Shown piece after piece: positions 52,669-63,174 of a stretch of 64,000 nucleotides of DNA. The stretch comes from Lactifluus volemus (Eukaryota; Basidiomycota; Agaricomycetes; Russulales; Russulaceae), in assembly GCA_022376515.1 (NCBI GenBank), contig WTXI01000203.1:1-64000 (forward strand), written 5' to 3'. Position 1 is the first letter of the stretch, and each line of letters opens with the position of its first letter. The position numbers and the translations under genes were made by a program. Below the pieces are notes generated by a model that did no database searches, had not been told where the DNA came from, and saw nothing but the letters and a program-made list of their open reading frames with translations.

Positions 52669-55600
52669 CGAACATGAGACGATGTGGCGCCCGTCTGGTA
52701 AGAATGCAACAGACCCGATCCACTCAGTGTGTCCAGTAAATGGGCCCGCTACTACCTCTCCTGTCGTGGCATCCCACACACGAACCGTGCGATCGGACGA
52801 GGCCGATGCGATGTACTGCCCGCCTGGTGAGAACGCAACGCGGTTGACCATGTCGGTGTGTCCAGTAAATGGGCCCGCTACGACCTCTCCTGTTGCGGAA
52901 TCCCACACGCGAATCGTGCGATCGCTCGAGGCTGAAGCAATCCGTTTCCCATCCGGTGAGAACGCGACAGAGAAAATGGAATTGGTGTGTCCAGTGAACG
53001 GGTCCGCTACGACCTCTCCTGTTGCGGCATCCCACACGCGAATCGTGCGATCCTTCGAGGACGAGGCGATGCGCTTCCCATCCGGAGAGAATGCAACAGA
53101 CGTGAGGAAATCTATGTGTCCCATAAATGGGCCCACTATGACCTCCCCTGTTGCAGCATCCCACACAAAACTCGTACGGTCGAATGAGGCCGAAGCGACC
53201 CGCAGCCCGTCTGGCGAGAATGCAATAGAGTAGATTGGATCGGTGTGTCCAGTAAATGGGCCTGTTACGACCTCTCCTGATGCGGCATCCCACATCCGAA
53301 TCGTGCAATCTCGCGAGGCCGATGCAATCCGCTGCCCGTTCGGTGAGAATACCACAGCCGAGATCCAATCGGTGTGACCAGTAAATGGACCAGCTGTGAC
53401 CTCTCCTGATGTGGCATCCCACACGCAGATCATGCGATCTGCAGAGGCCGAGGCAATTCGTTGCCCGTCCGCTGAGATTGCAATAGAAAATATTTCTTGA
53501 GTGTGTCCAGTGAACGGGCCTGCTACGTCGCTCTTTCTGGCATCCCATATACAAATTGTGCCATCACGCGAGGCCGAGGCGATCCGCTGCCCATCCGGGG
53601 AGAATGTAGCAGAAAAGGCCGAATCTGTATGTCCAGTAAATGGGCCCGCCACGACCTCTCCTGTTGCGGAATCCCACATACAGACTGTGCGATCGAGTGA
53701 GGCTGAGACGACGCACTGCCCGTCCGGTGAAAACACAATAGAGTTGATCGCACTGGTGTGTCCAGTAAATGGGCCTGCAATGACCTCCCCTGTTGCGGTA
53801 TCCCACACGAAAATCGTCTGATCAAATGAAGCCGAGGCGATGTGCTTTCCGTCAGGTGAGAATGCAACAGATGTGACCACGTCGGTATGTCCAGTGAACG
53901 GGCCTGCTATGGCCTCTCCTGTTGCGGAATCCCACATCCGAATCGTATGATCAGATGAGGCCGAGGCGATGCGCTTCCCGTCCGGCGAGAATGCAACAGA
54001 ATTGACCCATGCCGTGTATCCAGTAAATGGGCCAGCTACGACTTCCCCTGTTGTGGAATCCCATACACAAATTGTGCAATCAGCCGAGCCTGAGGCGATG
54101 TGCTGTCCGTCTGGGGAGAATGAAATAGAAAAGACCAGACCCGTATGTCCAGTAAATGGGCCAGCTACAACCTCCCCTGTCGCTGCATACCACACACGAA
54201 TCGTCCAATCTCCCGAGGCCGACGCGATGCGCTTCCCGTCTGGCGAGAACGCAACAGAGTAGACAATGCCGTGATGTCCAATGAACGGGTGTACAACAAG
54301 CTCCCCTGTTGTGGCATCCCACAACCGAATCGTGAAATCGTCTGAGGCAGATGCGATCTGCTGTCCATCCGGCGAGAACGCGAGAACGTTGACTGGCTTG
54401 TCATGTGCTCGAATCGTCACTTCCAATGATGGCCAGCGAGACAACTGTCCGCATGCGAAAGACAATGTCTGAGGAAAGAGGTGAAGGTAATGCTTGATGA
54501 TCAAGGAAGAGGATGGTGCAAATGGGAGAGCAGATAGATATATGTGTGGAGCGCTCCTTGATATCGCCATCCCGAAATATCGCACAAATGCCAGCGCGTC
54601 ATTCACAAACGCAGACAGATTCTCTACCTCCAGTTGAAAATCCTGTTGCGATCATCAATACATGCCATATATCATCATAATATCTGCTTACCTCGTGTTG
54701 GTCAGATCGTAACCATGTCCTCAGACATGCGAATGCTCGTGGAGCAAGGCCCGCACTATTCTTGATGCTAAGCACTTCCAGCCAGAAAAGAAACCTTGTC
54801 TCAAAGAGCGATCCAAGTTTCGTGAACAGATCCTGCTCGAAAGCAACATGCTCTAAATGATCTGCCCAGAAAACGCAAGCATACGATAGAGCAGGCGGAA
54901 TATGTTTCGCAATTCGAGAGTCAATGTCGGGGACGTCCCTGTTGGCGAGATATGACGACTCCAGTTTGCAAATGTTGAATTCGAGGTTATCCAGCATTAA
55001 ACCAAGACACGAATGTGCCAACCGACGGTGTGCCTTGTCAAGGTCGACGTGAAAGATGCCACTCTTCTCATTGGCAAGAAAGTCACGAAATGAGGTATGG
55101 AGAGGAACGATGGGGCGGGTTTCATGAGACGAAGTCACGTTGCTGAGCAGGGAGCCGAGGTGACGGAGCATCTCAACCACGCAATCTGAATCCTCGGGGT
55201 CCGGGTCCGAGGGGTCATCCTTCGGTGCATGGCGTCGCAGAGCGACCAACGACTGAATGGAAAGCGGCTCGATCGCAGCAAATAGTTGTCCCATGACGGA
55301 CAGGAATAGTGTCCGTGCTGCACGTGGTTCGAAGTACGCCTTGAGAACTTCTTCATATAATTGGTCCAGAGGATCTTGTTCATCGAGACCTCGAGAGTGT
55401 CCCAACAGACGCTGCACGACCTGCTTCTTGCTGAACCCAAAACTAGGAGGTGGATTGTTTATGAACCCGCATGATACGGCAGCCCATTGAAACAACCCTT
55501 CTGCCGCCTTTGCAAGTTTGGCACCATGGTTCTCGAACACGTCCCGAGGGAGCTCGCTCTGAAGGTACAACCCAATATCTTGCTCTGTCTTTGCAGCCAG

Positions 55601-57506
55601 TTGGGGATCATCCATGTAGATGGTGCGGACGGACGACGAGTTATTGAATGCAGGCTCGATACCATTCTCTGGCCTCGAGGTGATGAGCACCCGGAAATTT
55701 GATGGCAAGTCGAACAGACGTTGGGCAAGAAATGCATGCAATCCATTCTTGCCGATCGCATCACCACTCTCATCCAGTGCATCGACCACGATAAGGATTG
55801 GGTCGTCAAGTTTCAGGTCCTTGAGAGGTTCAAGAAGGAGAGATTCGAAAAGTGTACGATAGTGTCGGGTACTGTGAAGGGACGAATCATTCTTGAGTAC
55901 CTTCCCGAGGGCGAGCTTGAATGGAGGATAGCGATCGGAGAGATTGCGAGCAAGTGTGGTGAACAGCTGGTAAGCTTCATCTCTGGAACCCTCCTTGCGT
56001 ACAAAGGCGAAGTACGAGGCGAGGCACTTGTTCTGGAAGCGGCGCGCGACCTCGTGTGCGATGGAAGACTTTCCTGTGCCGGCCTGGCCAAGGAGAAGGA
56101 GGACACGTTGAGATTCATGATTCTCGACCCAGTTGATGATATAATCCAAAAAGTCTTCGCGTGTGCCTGGAAGACAGCGCTTCTCGTCACCGAGTCTCCA
56201 AGCTCCCTTACAGGGCAATTCCCTGATTCTAGCGTCCAATTCCGTGTACCTCACATCATCCCGTGTTTGAAGGACAGCAACTTCAGTGGTGACAGTAGCA
56301 TGTGCGAGGAACTCCTGTCGTAGTCGGGCAAGGGTGGTGCGGAACTGTTCGACCTTTTCATCAACTTTGCCGACAACATTCTTCAATGTTCGCTTTCCTG
56401 AAAATCATAATTTAATGTTGAATGAGAAATGCGAGAGGCCAAGACAACGTACCAACTTGCACATCCTCCGCATACGATCTGATAAATCCGGCACATTCGG
56501 AGACGCACTCGAGCATCTCATCGAGCATTTTCGCCTGCGTAGATTCTGGCTCCATGTTCCTCAAAATGTCCGCTTCCTTGGCGAATTCAAACGCATCACG
56601 TATCGCGTTAAGTAGTGTTCGGACATTATCATCACGCTGAAACTGATGTAACAAAGTCTAGCGATGAGGTGAGGAGCTGAATGTTAGATATTTGATTAGG
56701 CTAGGAGACACACCTCGGGTATCTTCGAGAGCAGACTCCATGCTAACGATGCATGGGGGAGCAGCTGAAGAGCCAAAATCAGCTCAGCGAAGAAATACGA
56801 AAAAAACTGACGTAAAGCGTACCTCAGCAATTGGACCGACAGCATCCATGATCTGCTTAATAGCACTGACAGCACTCTTCCACGACTTCACCGTATCCAT
56901 AGATTCCTCTGCGGTGTTGACTACCGCAGTCAGAGCCGAACTTGCGTTCGTTGACACGGCGATCGTTAAGAGGAGTGTGGCCAGCTCCGTAGAGTGTCGC
57001 GCATGTTCGTCAGCATGGCTGAAAACGATATTGAGTTCTGCATGTAGAACACTCAGCCAGACGCACTAATACGGATTCTAACAAAAAGACGAACCGTGTC
57101 GAGATTCACAGGGTATCTCCTGCTTTCCGACAAGGAGGTCTGTCCGCATGGTCCTTCTTGCATAAAGAGATATTGTAATATTGGAGAGCGGTTGTACAGG
57201 ACTGTAGGATAGTCAGTTAGGCATGGGAATGGATACGCAACATTTCGCACAATGTGTCGAGATTCTCATTCCATTCAACGTGCCGTGCCACGCTCCGGAT
57301 AGGTCGTGTCTGCCGTGTTCTCTTCTCGCTGGTCACTTTAACGTAAAACCGTCTTTCTTTCCCCGGGAAGGAATCGAGATGAGGAAGATTGTGGGCCCCC
57401 AGGACTGACAATATTCAGTACTTCCAAGAGCAGGATCACTAATACGCGTACTAGTCACGTCGAGCCAGAGCAAATTTGGTTGTTTATGAGTTCTGTTCAA
57501 AGGCAC
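52633..57506 (-). CDS. NLR-B: C2-NACHT-WD40 STAND protein, frameshifted in the last blade
   Basis: Exon structure equals NLR-A, shifted by 8250 bases from the NACHT exon on: up to 57452, 57404-57251, 57201-57095, 57037-56823, 56764-56714, 56657-56453, 56397-54692, 54642-52633. C2, helical and NACHT parts are intact ([18 protein letters not shown]), with about 22 differences from NLR-A over 565 residues of the large NACHT exon by eye. There are two lesions. The position matching the NLR-A start is GTG (57504-57506), so the start is unknown. A missing C near 52667 (GATCGCCGAA here, GATCGCCCGAA in NLR-C) breaks repeat 14, and the frame ends at 52633. The first intron is also 8 bases shorter, losing part of its pyrimidine tract. 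Thirteen WD40 repeats remain, most differing from NLR-A at the same few positions. It may be inactive, or a protein with an altered end. Confidence 0.85.
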
Positions 57507-58267
57507 CTGAGTAAAATATGGAAACGATGAAAGTGATTGACATACCGAATCCCGGAATTTTGAGAACCGGAGCTGTAGAAATGATCAACATCGGAGGAAA
57601 TGGTATGTGCGAGAGTTTGGCATACGAATTCAGTTGCGCAAGAGCCATCAATAGTAAGTTGTATCGACGTGGCAAGTACTATATCCAACCTAACCATCGG
57701 CCACACCCACCATTCGGACACTTTGTTATATCTCACTCATTTCTGGCCCGCGTCATTTTATATTTGGCAGGTATCATTTAATACATGTCTTTATGATATT
57801 TTAGGTGTTTTGGGGGCATGCAGTGTATGTTTCAATGAGAACGAAAAAGAGGTGAACTGTCACGCTTGCCGACTTGCCGAGTCTGTGCGTGGGAGACTCG
57901 GAGGGTTGAGTCACGTGCTGTCCGATGTGGCCGAAGCTCTGCAGCTGACGCAGCCCGTCAATAATACCGTATTTGGAACATGAGTTGTACGAATGTTAGG
58001 GCCTGTGTTAGGGAGGCAAGTTCTCAATCCCATATTTCAAGCTCAAAGGAATGTCCCTTTTTTATTAGCTACAGGCTGTAAGGTCAAAAAAGAAGTGCCA
58101 GCAGGTCACTGACTTCAAGTTCCCCATTCCTCAAGGTGGCATGCAGCCAATTCTAGTTCTAATTGGCTGGTTTAAATTTATATTTGCCCTTCAAATTACT
58201 TATTTGAGAGAGAAATGTTGCACTGAGGTTGTCATCGTTGAGTACAATGAACAGATTGGCTGGTGAG
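57507..58267. other. Intergenic between NLR-B and unit 3
   Basis: 57507-57660 resembles the NLR-A upstream flank (49300-49410). The plus frame 57600-57983 has no recognised domain. Confidence 0.35.
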
Positions 58268-59729
58268 GTATCCATAGTGGGTGAGCGCAAAATCGAAAAT
58301 TTTGACAACATATGGACGAGCACGAACTTGAACATGTTACTGAACGTGGGAAATTTATGCCCCATGTGGGTGCAGTAACCGGGTGCTGGCTTCGTCGACC
58401 GCGTCATATGGGGCGAGGACGACACTGCCACTCAATTAAATAGTGCGAGCATGCGCATAAACCATTGCATAGAGTACAATAGCCTGAGAAGCCAAGCTAG
58501 CGCTGAGTGGCAAAGGGTAAAATTATTAAGGTTTGCGATGCTCCCTTCCATAAGCCGACTCGGAATGCGCACCGAACACGTTCACTTGGCACACTCTCCG
58601 AACTTGGAAGCCCAAACATAGTTGGGACTGTAGGGGCGTCAACCACTAACCTTACCCGGGTCAGTGAAGTTCCATCGATACCGTCCGGCGTCCGTCGTTG
58701 TGGAGCGGCGATTGTCCATCTCCCTTCTGTACACACGGGCATCATATAAAATTTCCGTGCGCCCACGAGTCTGGCACGAGATTATAACCACCCGTAAATG
58801 GGCTGTATTATGGAGGGGGGTCCACAATGGCATAACGCGTGATTAACGCGACACAATGACCAGAGACTGACACGCTGATGGCAAGAACGATGTGCCAGTG
58901 CATTATCATGACACCTCGCGAACCATAGGCGCAGTAAAATCATCTTTTATATACTTATTGTTATCGTTTGTGACCAGAAGCGCAGTCCCAAACACATGAC
59001 GTAGTGCGCGCCGAGCTGGGGAAGATGAAAAAAAAAAATTCCCACGAGGTATATTATGCGTTAGGCTCCGTAAAGTTTCGTGTCAAAATCCGGGTGCCGG
59101 CGTCTCCGAAGAGAAACGCTTTATCTGAGGGTGGCGGACTGCACACGTGTATTTTTCACCTAATGCCTCGGTCTCTGACTTGCACTGCTGGACTTTTGTG
59201 CACTGCCAGGGCGACCGCTTGATGGCCAGGCCCATAAGACAACTGTTCTACCGCATTCATCAGCATCCTAGGGCAGTGATATTGGAAGCCATAGGGAACC
59301 CTTGCTAGTCGTGCTTCGAGTCCATGCTGAGATTAGGTCTCTGCCTGATGTTCGTTGTCGAACACCTATCACACATCAGGTTCATCGTATGGGGCAGGGG
59401 TTGAGGTTCGTTCAGGGTTTCAGGAGTTAAGGACAGCGGTAGCGCGCTCATAAAAATCAGAATCGTGTTCCGAGTCACTAATCGTACTGTGCTGTACATG
59501 AAGCCGTGGTCGAAGACCTCTAGAAACCTAGTACAAATAGAGCAAAGAACCGATAATTAGCAATTAAAACTATCTCCAGATCAGCGACAAAAGAAGAAAA
59601 ATCAGAACTCGGAGCGCTACTGAGGGTGATAAGGATCATAAGGTATGATGGTGGGGGCCCTGTGAATGAATTGTTGACATACCTTGGGCGCAACGAAGTC
59701 TTTTGTGCGGAGCGGGAGCTACCGTGCCT
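58268..59729. other. Duplicated intergenic flank of unit 3
   Basis: It corresponds to 39561-40776 with substitutions and indels. No conserved frame is seen. Confidence 0.45.
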
Positions 59730-60251
59730 TTATACACGATCTCGACGTTGCCGCTGGTTGGATCGACGACCGGCGTTATCTGCCACACGGCCCAAAAGGT
59801 CCTCCCACTCTCGGACCATATTTCTTTCCAAAGCCCTTTCATATACGAAGTCAAGGGCATATCCGATCACCGTTTCAAAGGGCTCCTTGTCTTCCAAAAT
59901 CAAGTCTAGGACGAGATTCTTGTCGTAAATAATGTACTGGCCCCGAGAGAGTTTGACCCGCCGTTTTTGATGCGTTTTAAGGTGTGACCTGAGATCTTCA
60001 ATGCGGTGGCCCCGCCATGGGCAACGTGAGTGAGGGCAGCAGATCCAGTTGGGAAGATGGAGCGAGAGTAGATGGCGTTTCATCTCCTGCTTGCGTCCAC
60101 ACTCTTTTCCGCATACGAGACAAACTGATAGAGTTGGCTTGGGAGTGGAAGTGGAGGCGGATGTAGGGAAAGTCTGGATCGAGTTCGGGGAAGTGAGCGT
60201 CTCGGTGATGAATTGATACTCTCTGTTCAGGGTCATGACGAAAGCGGCCAT
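59730..60251 (-). CDS. Zinc-finger protein (family ZF-A), copy 8
   Basis: A 173-residue single exon, paralogue of copy 7 with about 20 substitutions and a three-residue longer end. Finger 1 is C-L-V-C-G-K-E-C-G-R-K-Q-E-M-K-R-H-L-L-S-L-H. Finger 2 is C-P-H-S-R-C-P-W-R-G then H-L-K-T-H-Q-K, again without the terminal cysteine. The C-terminal domain is Y-I-I-Y-D-K, L-D-L-I-L-E-D-K-E-P-F-E-T-V, Y-A-L-D-F-V-Y-E-R-A-L-E-R-N-M and W-E-D. The frame is intact, with the same start context and GA-rich leader as copy 7. Copies 7 and 8 form a subgroup without the H-x5-C ligand; the extra histidine (K-T-H) may or may not replace it. Confidence 0.78.
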   Translation of the reverse strand: MAAFVMTLNREYQFITETLTSPNSIQTFPTSASTSTPKPTLSVCLVCGKECGRKQEMKRHLLSLHLPNWICCPHSRCPWRGHRIEDLRSHLKTHQKRRVKLSRGQYIIYDKNLVLDLILEDKEPFETVIGYALDFVYERALERNMVREWEDLLGRVADNAGRRSNQRQRRDRV

Positions 60252-60696
60252 TCTGATGTCTTACTCTGAGAGAGAGAGTAAAACTGAGTTTGAGGAAGAG
60301 GTAATTAGAGAGACGGAGAGCAGAGGCTCCTTTTATGACATACCGCTCAGGAATATCTGGCAGGGGGAACCTACGGTTGGGATGGTGCCAACACCATTTT
60401 GGGAAGAGCCCCATACTTCGGTTCACGGCGAGGAGTTAACGCTAGTTAGCAGTTGGCACTTCAAGTCATATGCATCCTTGGCACGTCCGAAACGCGATGC
60501 ACGATGGAATGGGGATTAGGGACAGCAGGGTCGGGATGACAGCGTGGGAAGCATAGCGGACATTGTACAGTTACCCAACTGGGATAAGCACAGTCAACAC
60601 GGCTTCATCGCTTCATCCCTAACCACTACAGTACATCCTCGAGGCAGCACCCGACTCTCCAACGACGAGCGGTAAATTAACGAAACCCAAATCTGA
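60252..60696. other. Duplicated intergenic flank
   Basis: Mostly shared with 41290-41600. An insertion of about 150 bases at about 60505-60660 is absent from unit 1. No gene is seen. Confidence 0.4.
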
Positions 60697-62306
60697 TTAT
60701 GTCCTATTATGGTACTGTATGTACGCGTCATCTTCTTGAGTTCGTGCCGCGGCGCAAATGAATGACGATAAGCCCATGCTTATCAGTGCCTCCCGGTCTT
60801 CTTTGTCTCGCGACTTCGTTATGTGGTCTGGATCGGCTGACGTAGAAACCCCCACAGCGATGATAGGCCTGCTTGCGCTGCTCGCCAATTCCTTCGATCT
60901 GCGTCTAGTTTGGGATTCAGTCATAATTGTCTTTCCCTAACAAAGTGGGGTGACAAATTGCTTACGGCACTCTCGTATCATAGAACGATGTGAAAAAAAA
61001 AAAAACGGTTTGACCCTGACACCCTTCCTTCGTTGCTCCAGCCCATTCCGTGCGTTTGCGATAGGGCCAAGTCCGCGTCCAACCGGGCCGGAACTTGGCT
61101 GGTATCACCACCTTTTTTGTTGTTATGGCGGGTGGGTGCAGAGGTAGGGAACTAGAAGGGTGTGTGATGTCGTCGAAACAGTTGTGATCCGCGGGGTGGA
61201 AGGTATGCGCCCAGCGGCAGTTGTTGGCCGTGTCGGGGCAGCCTTGTCGGATGACTTCTTCGACGAACCTGTTGGAGGGATTGATCCGGATCGCCTGCAC
61301 GCGCTTAGAAGGACCTGAAATACTGTTTTCATTAAAGGGCGTGGCACTGGTAAAGTTGTAGCACGCTCCCGCGAGGTGGTTGCCACTGCACGTGAACCTT
61401 TGATCGCGGGCCCAGAAAGCTGAATCGCGACACCCGGTTGAGAGGAAGCGCTTGTTCCGTGGTGCTGAAAAAAAGCGCTAGAATCATCTGGGAAAGGAAA
61501 AGGGTCGATAAGATGAAACGTTTCGGACTCGTTCACTTGCCTTCTTCTGGACAATTAAGAAAGCTCCCATAAGATGATGAGGTGGAAAAGCTGCTGGTTT
61601 CAACAAATTCCGAGTCATCGACATTCTCCTTCTTCGCATAATAGAAGCGATCGATCGTATCTCTCTGAGAGAGCGCATCATATGAAAGAGCTGGGCACCA
61701 ACAAGCTTCAAGTCGGGCATATCAAAGTGTGGTGTATACGGTGGGCCTAGGCCGTGCGTTAGTAGGATGTGATGGAACCAAAGAAGGCAGATGCACCAAT
61801 TGCAGTAGGAGCCATGTACTCAATTTCATCGTATCCTCTCGCTGAACGTCTTCACTCGGCGCCTCGGGAGCTTCAGGCATGGCAATATCGTGTTCTATGA
61901 CGTCCTAATGGTTGCCATTGGCGACCGGAGTCTCGAATACAGGTGATGACCCATGGCGACCACGCACGGTCTTGCGCCCCGAGGACGAAAGTAACGGATG
62001 TCCCGGAGTTCTGCTTTGTGCAGACCCAGGAGTTCGGTTCTGTGACACGCGGCGCTGGCAATTGGAAAAAAGGGGTCTCATCTCCGAGCGAAGGTTAGCG
62101 TTCAAGGCTTGTACTTCCTTTGACCCGTCTCCCCGTAGTGTATGCAGCCATACTTTATGAACTACTCTCGCAGGTGGGGCATTCTCCTGAAGTATATTCC
62201 TCCAGCTTTTTGGGTTGCTCTTCCCGGGCCCCTGGGTCTTCACATGCAAGGGACGGTTCGCAGTAAGAGGAGCAGGGCGAGACACTGGCGAGACGTTAAC
62301 ATGCAT
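60697..62306 (-). CDS. Securin-like gene, unit 3 copy (frame-damaged)
   Basis: Here the first frame is intact from ATG 62306 (M-H-V-N-V-S-P-V-S-R-P-A-P-L-T-A-N-R-P-L) through T-P-G-S-A-Q-S-R-T-P-G-H to V-F-E-T-P-V-A-N-G-N-H. It is then cut by TAG at 61911-61913 where the family would have W-D-V. D-I-A-M-P-E-A-P-E-A-P-S-E-D-V-Q-R-E-D follows, but one base of the next codons is missing (GATACGAT instead of GATTACGAT). The D-Y-D-E-I-E-Y core is therefore out of frame. The M-P-D-L-K-L-V-G piece (61720) and the D-P-F-P-F-P-D-D tail are present, ending possibly at 60697 with D-K-E-D-R-E-A-L. Compared with unit 1 it has about 58 extra bases at 61560-61620. The same TAG occurs in both copies, so the nonsense change probably predates the duplication. 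Non-functional unless spliced around; the securin assignment is inference from the E-I-E-Y core. Confidence 0.42.
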
Positions 62307-62619
62307 TCATCGGTCCGCGTTCTCTCCAACGCCTCCGTCAGGTCACGTGACCCCCTCCATGTGTACGTATCCACCTTCAATTCAAGGCACTTGGCGCATA
62401 TATCCTGGCATCTCACTGGCATCTAGTCTTTCATCTGCTCTATATACATCCTGAGCCTAGGTTCAAGTGCCACTGGAAGTTCCCTCGGGGCTTCCGAGGA
62501 TCTTCTCCTCAAGTTCCGACACAAAGTATTATGGGCTTGCATCTTGGCTTGCATACACTCTAATCCAGACCCAACCACTGGCACTGGCATTTCTCAGCAC
62601 CGCCCCTTTCTACAAGCGT

Positions 62620-63060
62620 CACGGTGTATGCTGCATTAAAGCTACCATTAATGCTTAGTACTTTCTCTGCCATAAACTGCAACTGTACTTCTACCGTGGC
62701 TCCACAGACCATCCACACTCTGCGGATCTCGTGCATTGCTGGATTCAGCACGTGCAGCGTCAGGACTTCTGGCTGCGTGAGGCGCCGGAATTGGCGGAAG
62801 CTGGGGATATGGATGGCTTGGACGAGACGAGGTAAGACCAAGTGACTATCCTTCTTGGACCTGCCGTGCGGGCTGTGACCCCACCCACTCTCAACCACTC
62901 TTCAAATATTCAGGGTGTTTCCCTGTCTGGTCTGTTGGGGTCGGCTTTGCCCCTGCGTTGCTGTCGCTGTATGACCCCTGGGGTATGGCACCGTGGGGGT
63001 ACACAAAACCTTTGTCCAGGTTTGGGCAGAAGCTAGGACGTTTGTGGACGAGCGGCGTGG
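62620..63060 (+). other. REAPELAE-motif coding segment, unit 3 copy
   Basis: The frame at about 62692-62836 reads Y-R-G-S-T-D-H-P-H-S-A-D-L-V-H-C-W-I-Q-H, R-E-A-P-E-L-A-E-A-G-D-M-D-G, then D-E-T-R directly followed by GTAAGA, a plausible donor. This is the clearest hint that the segment was an exon of a real gene. Family unknown. Confidence 0.45.
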
Positions 63061-63174
63061 TGAAATTTGTGCGAGCGTCGTAAAGTTTCAGACAGTTTCA
63101 AGCCCCAATTCCGCAGATGAAGGAGACAGTTTTTGAGGATGGCATAAATACATGCGGCTCTACGTAGATCATGA

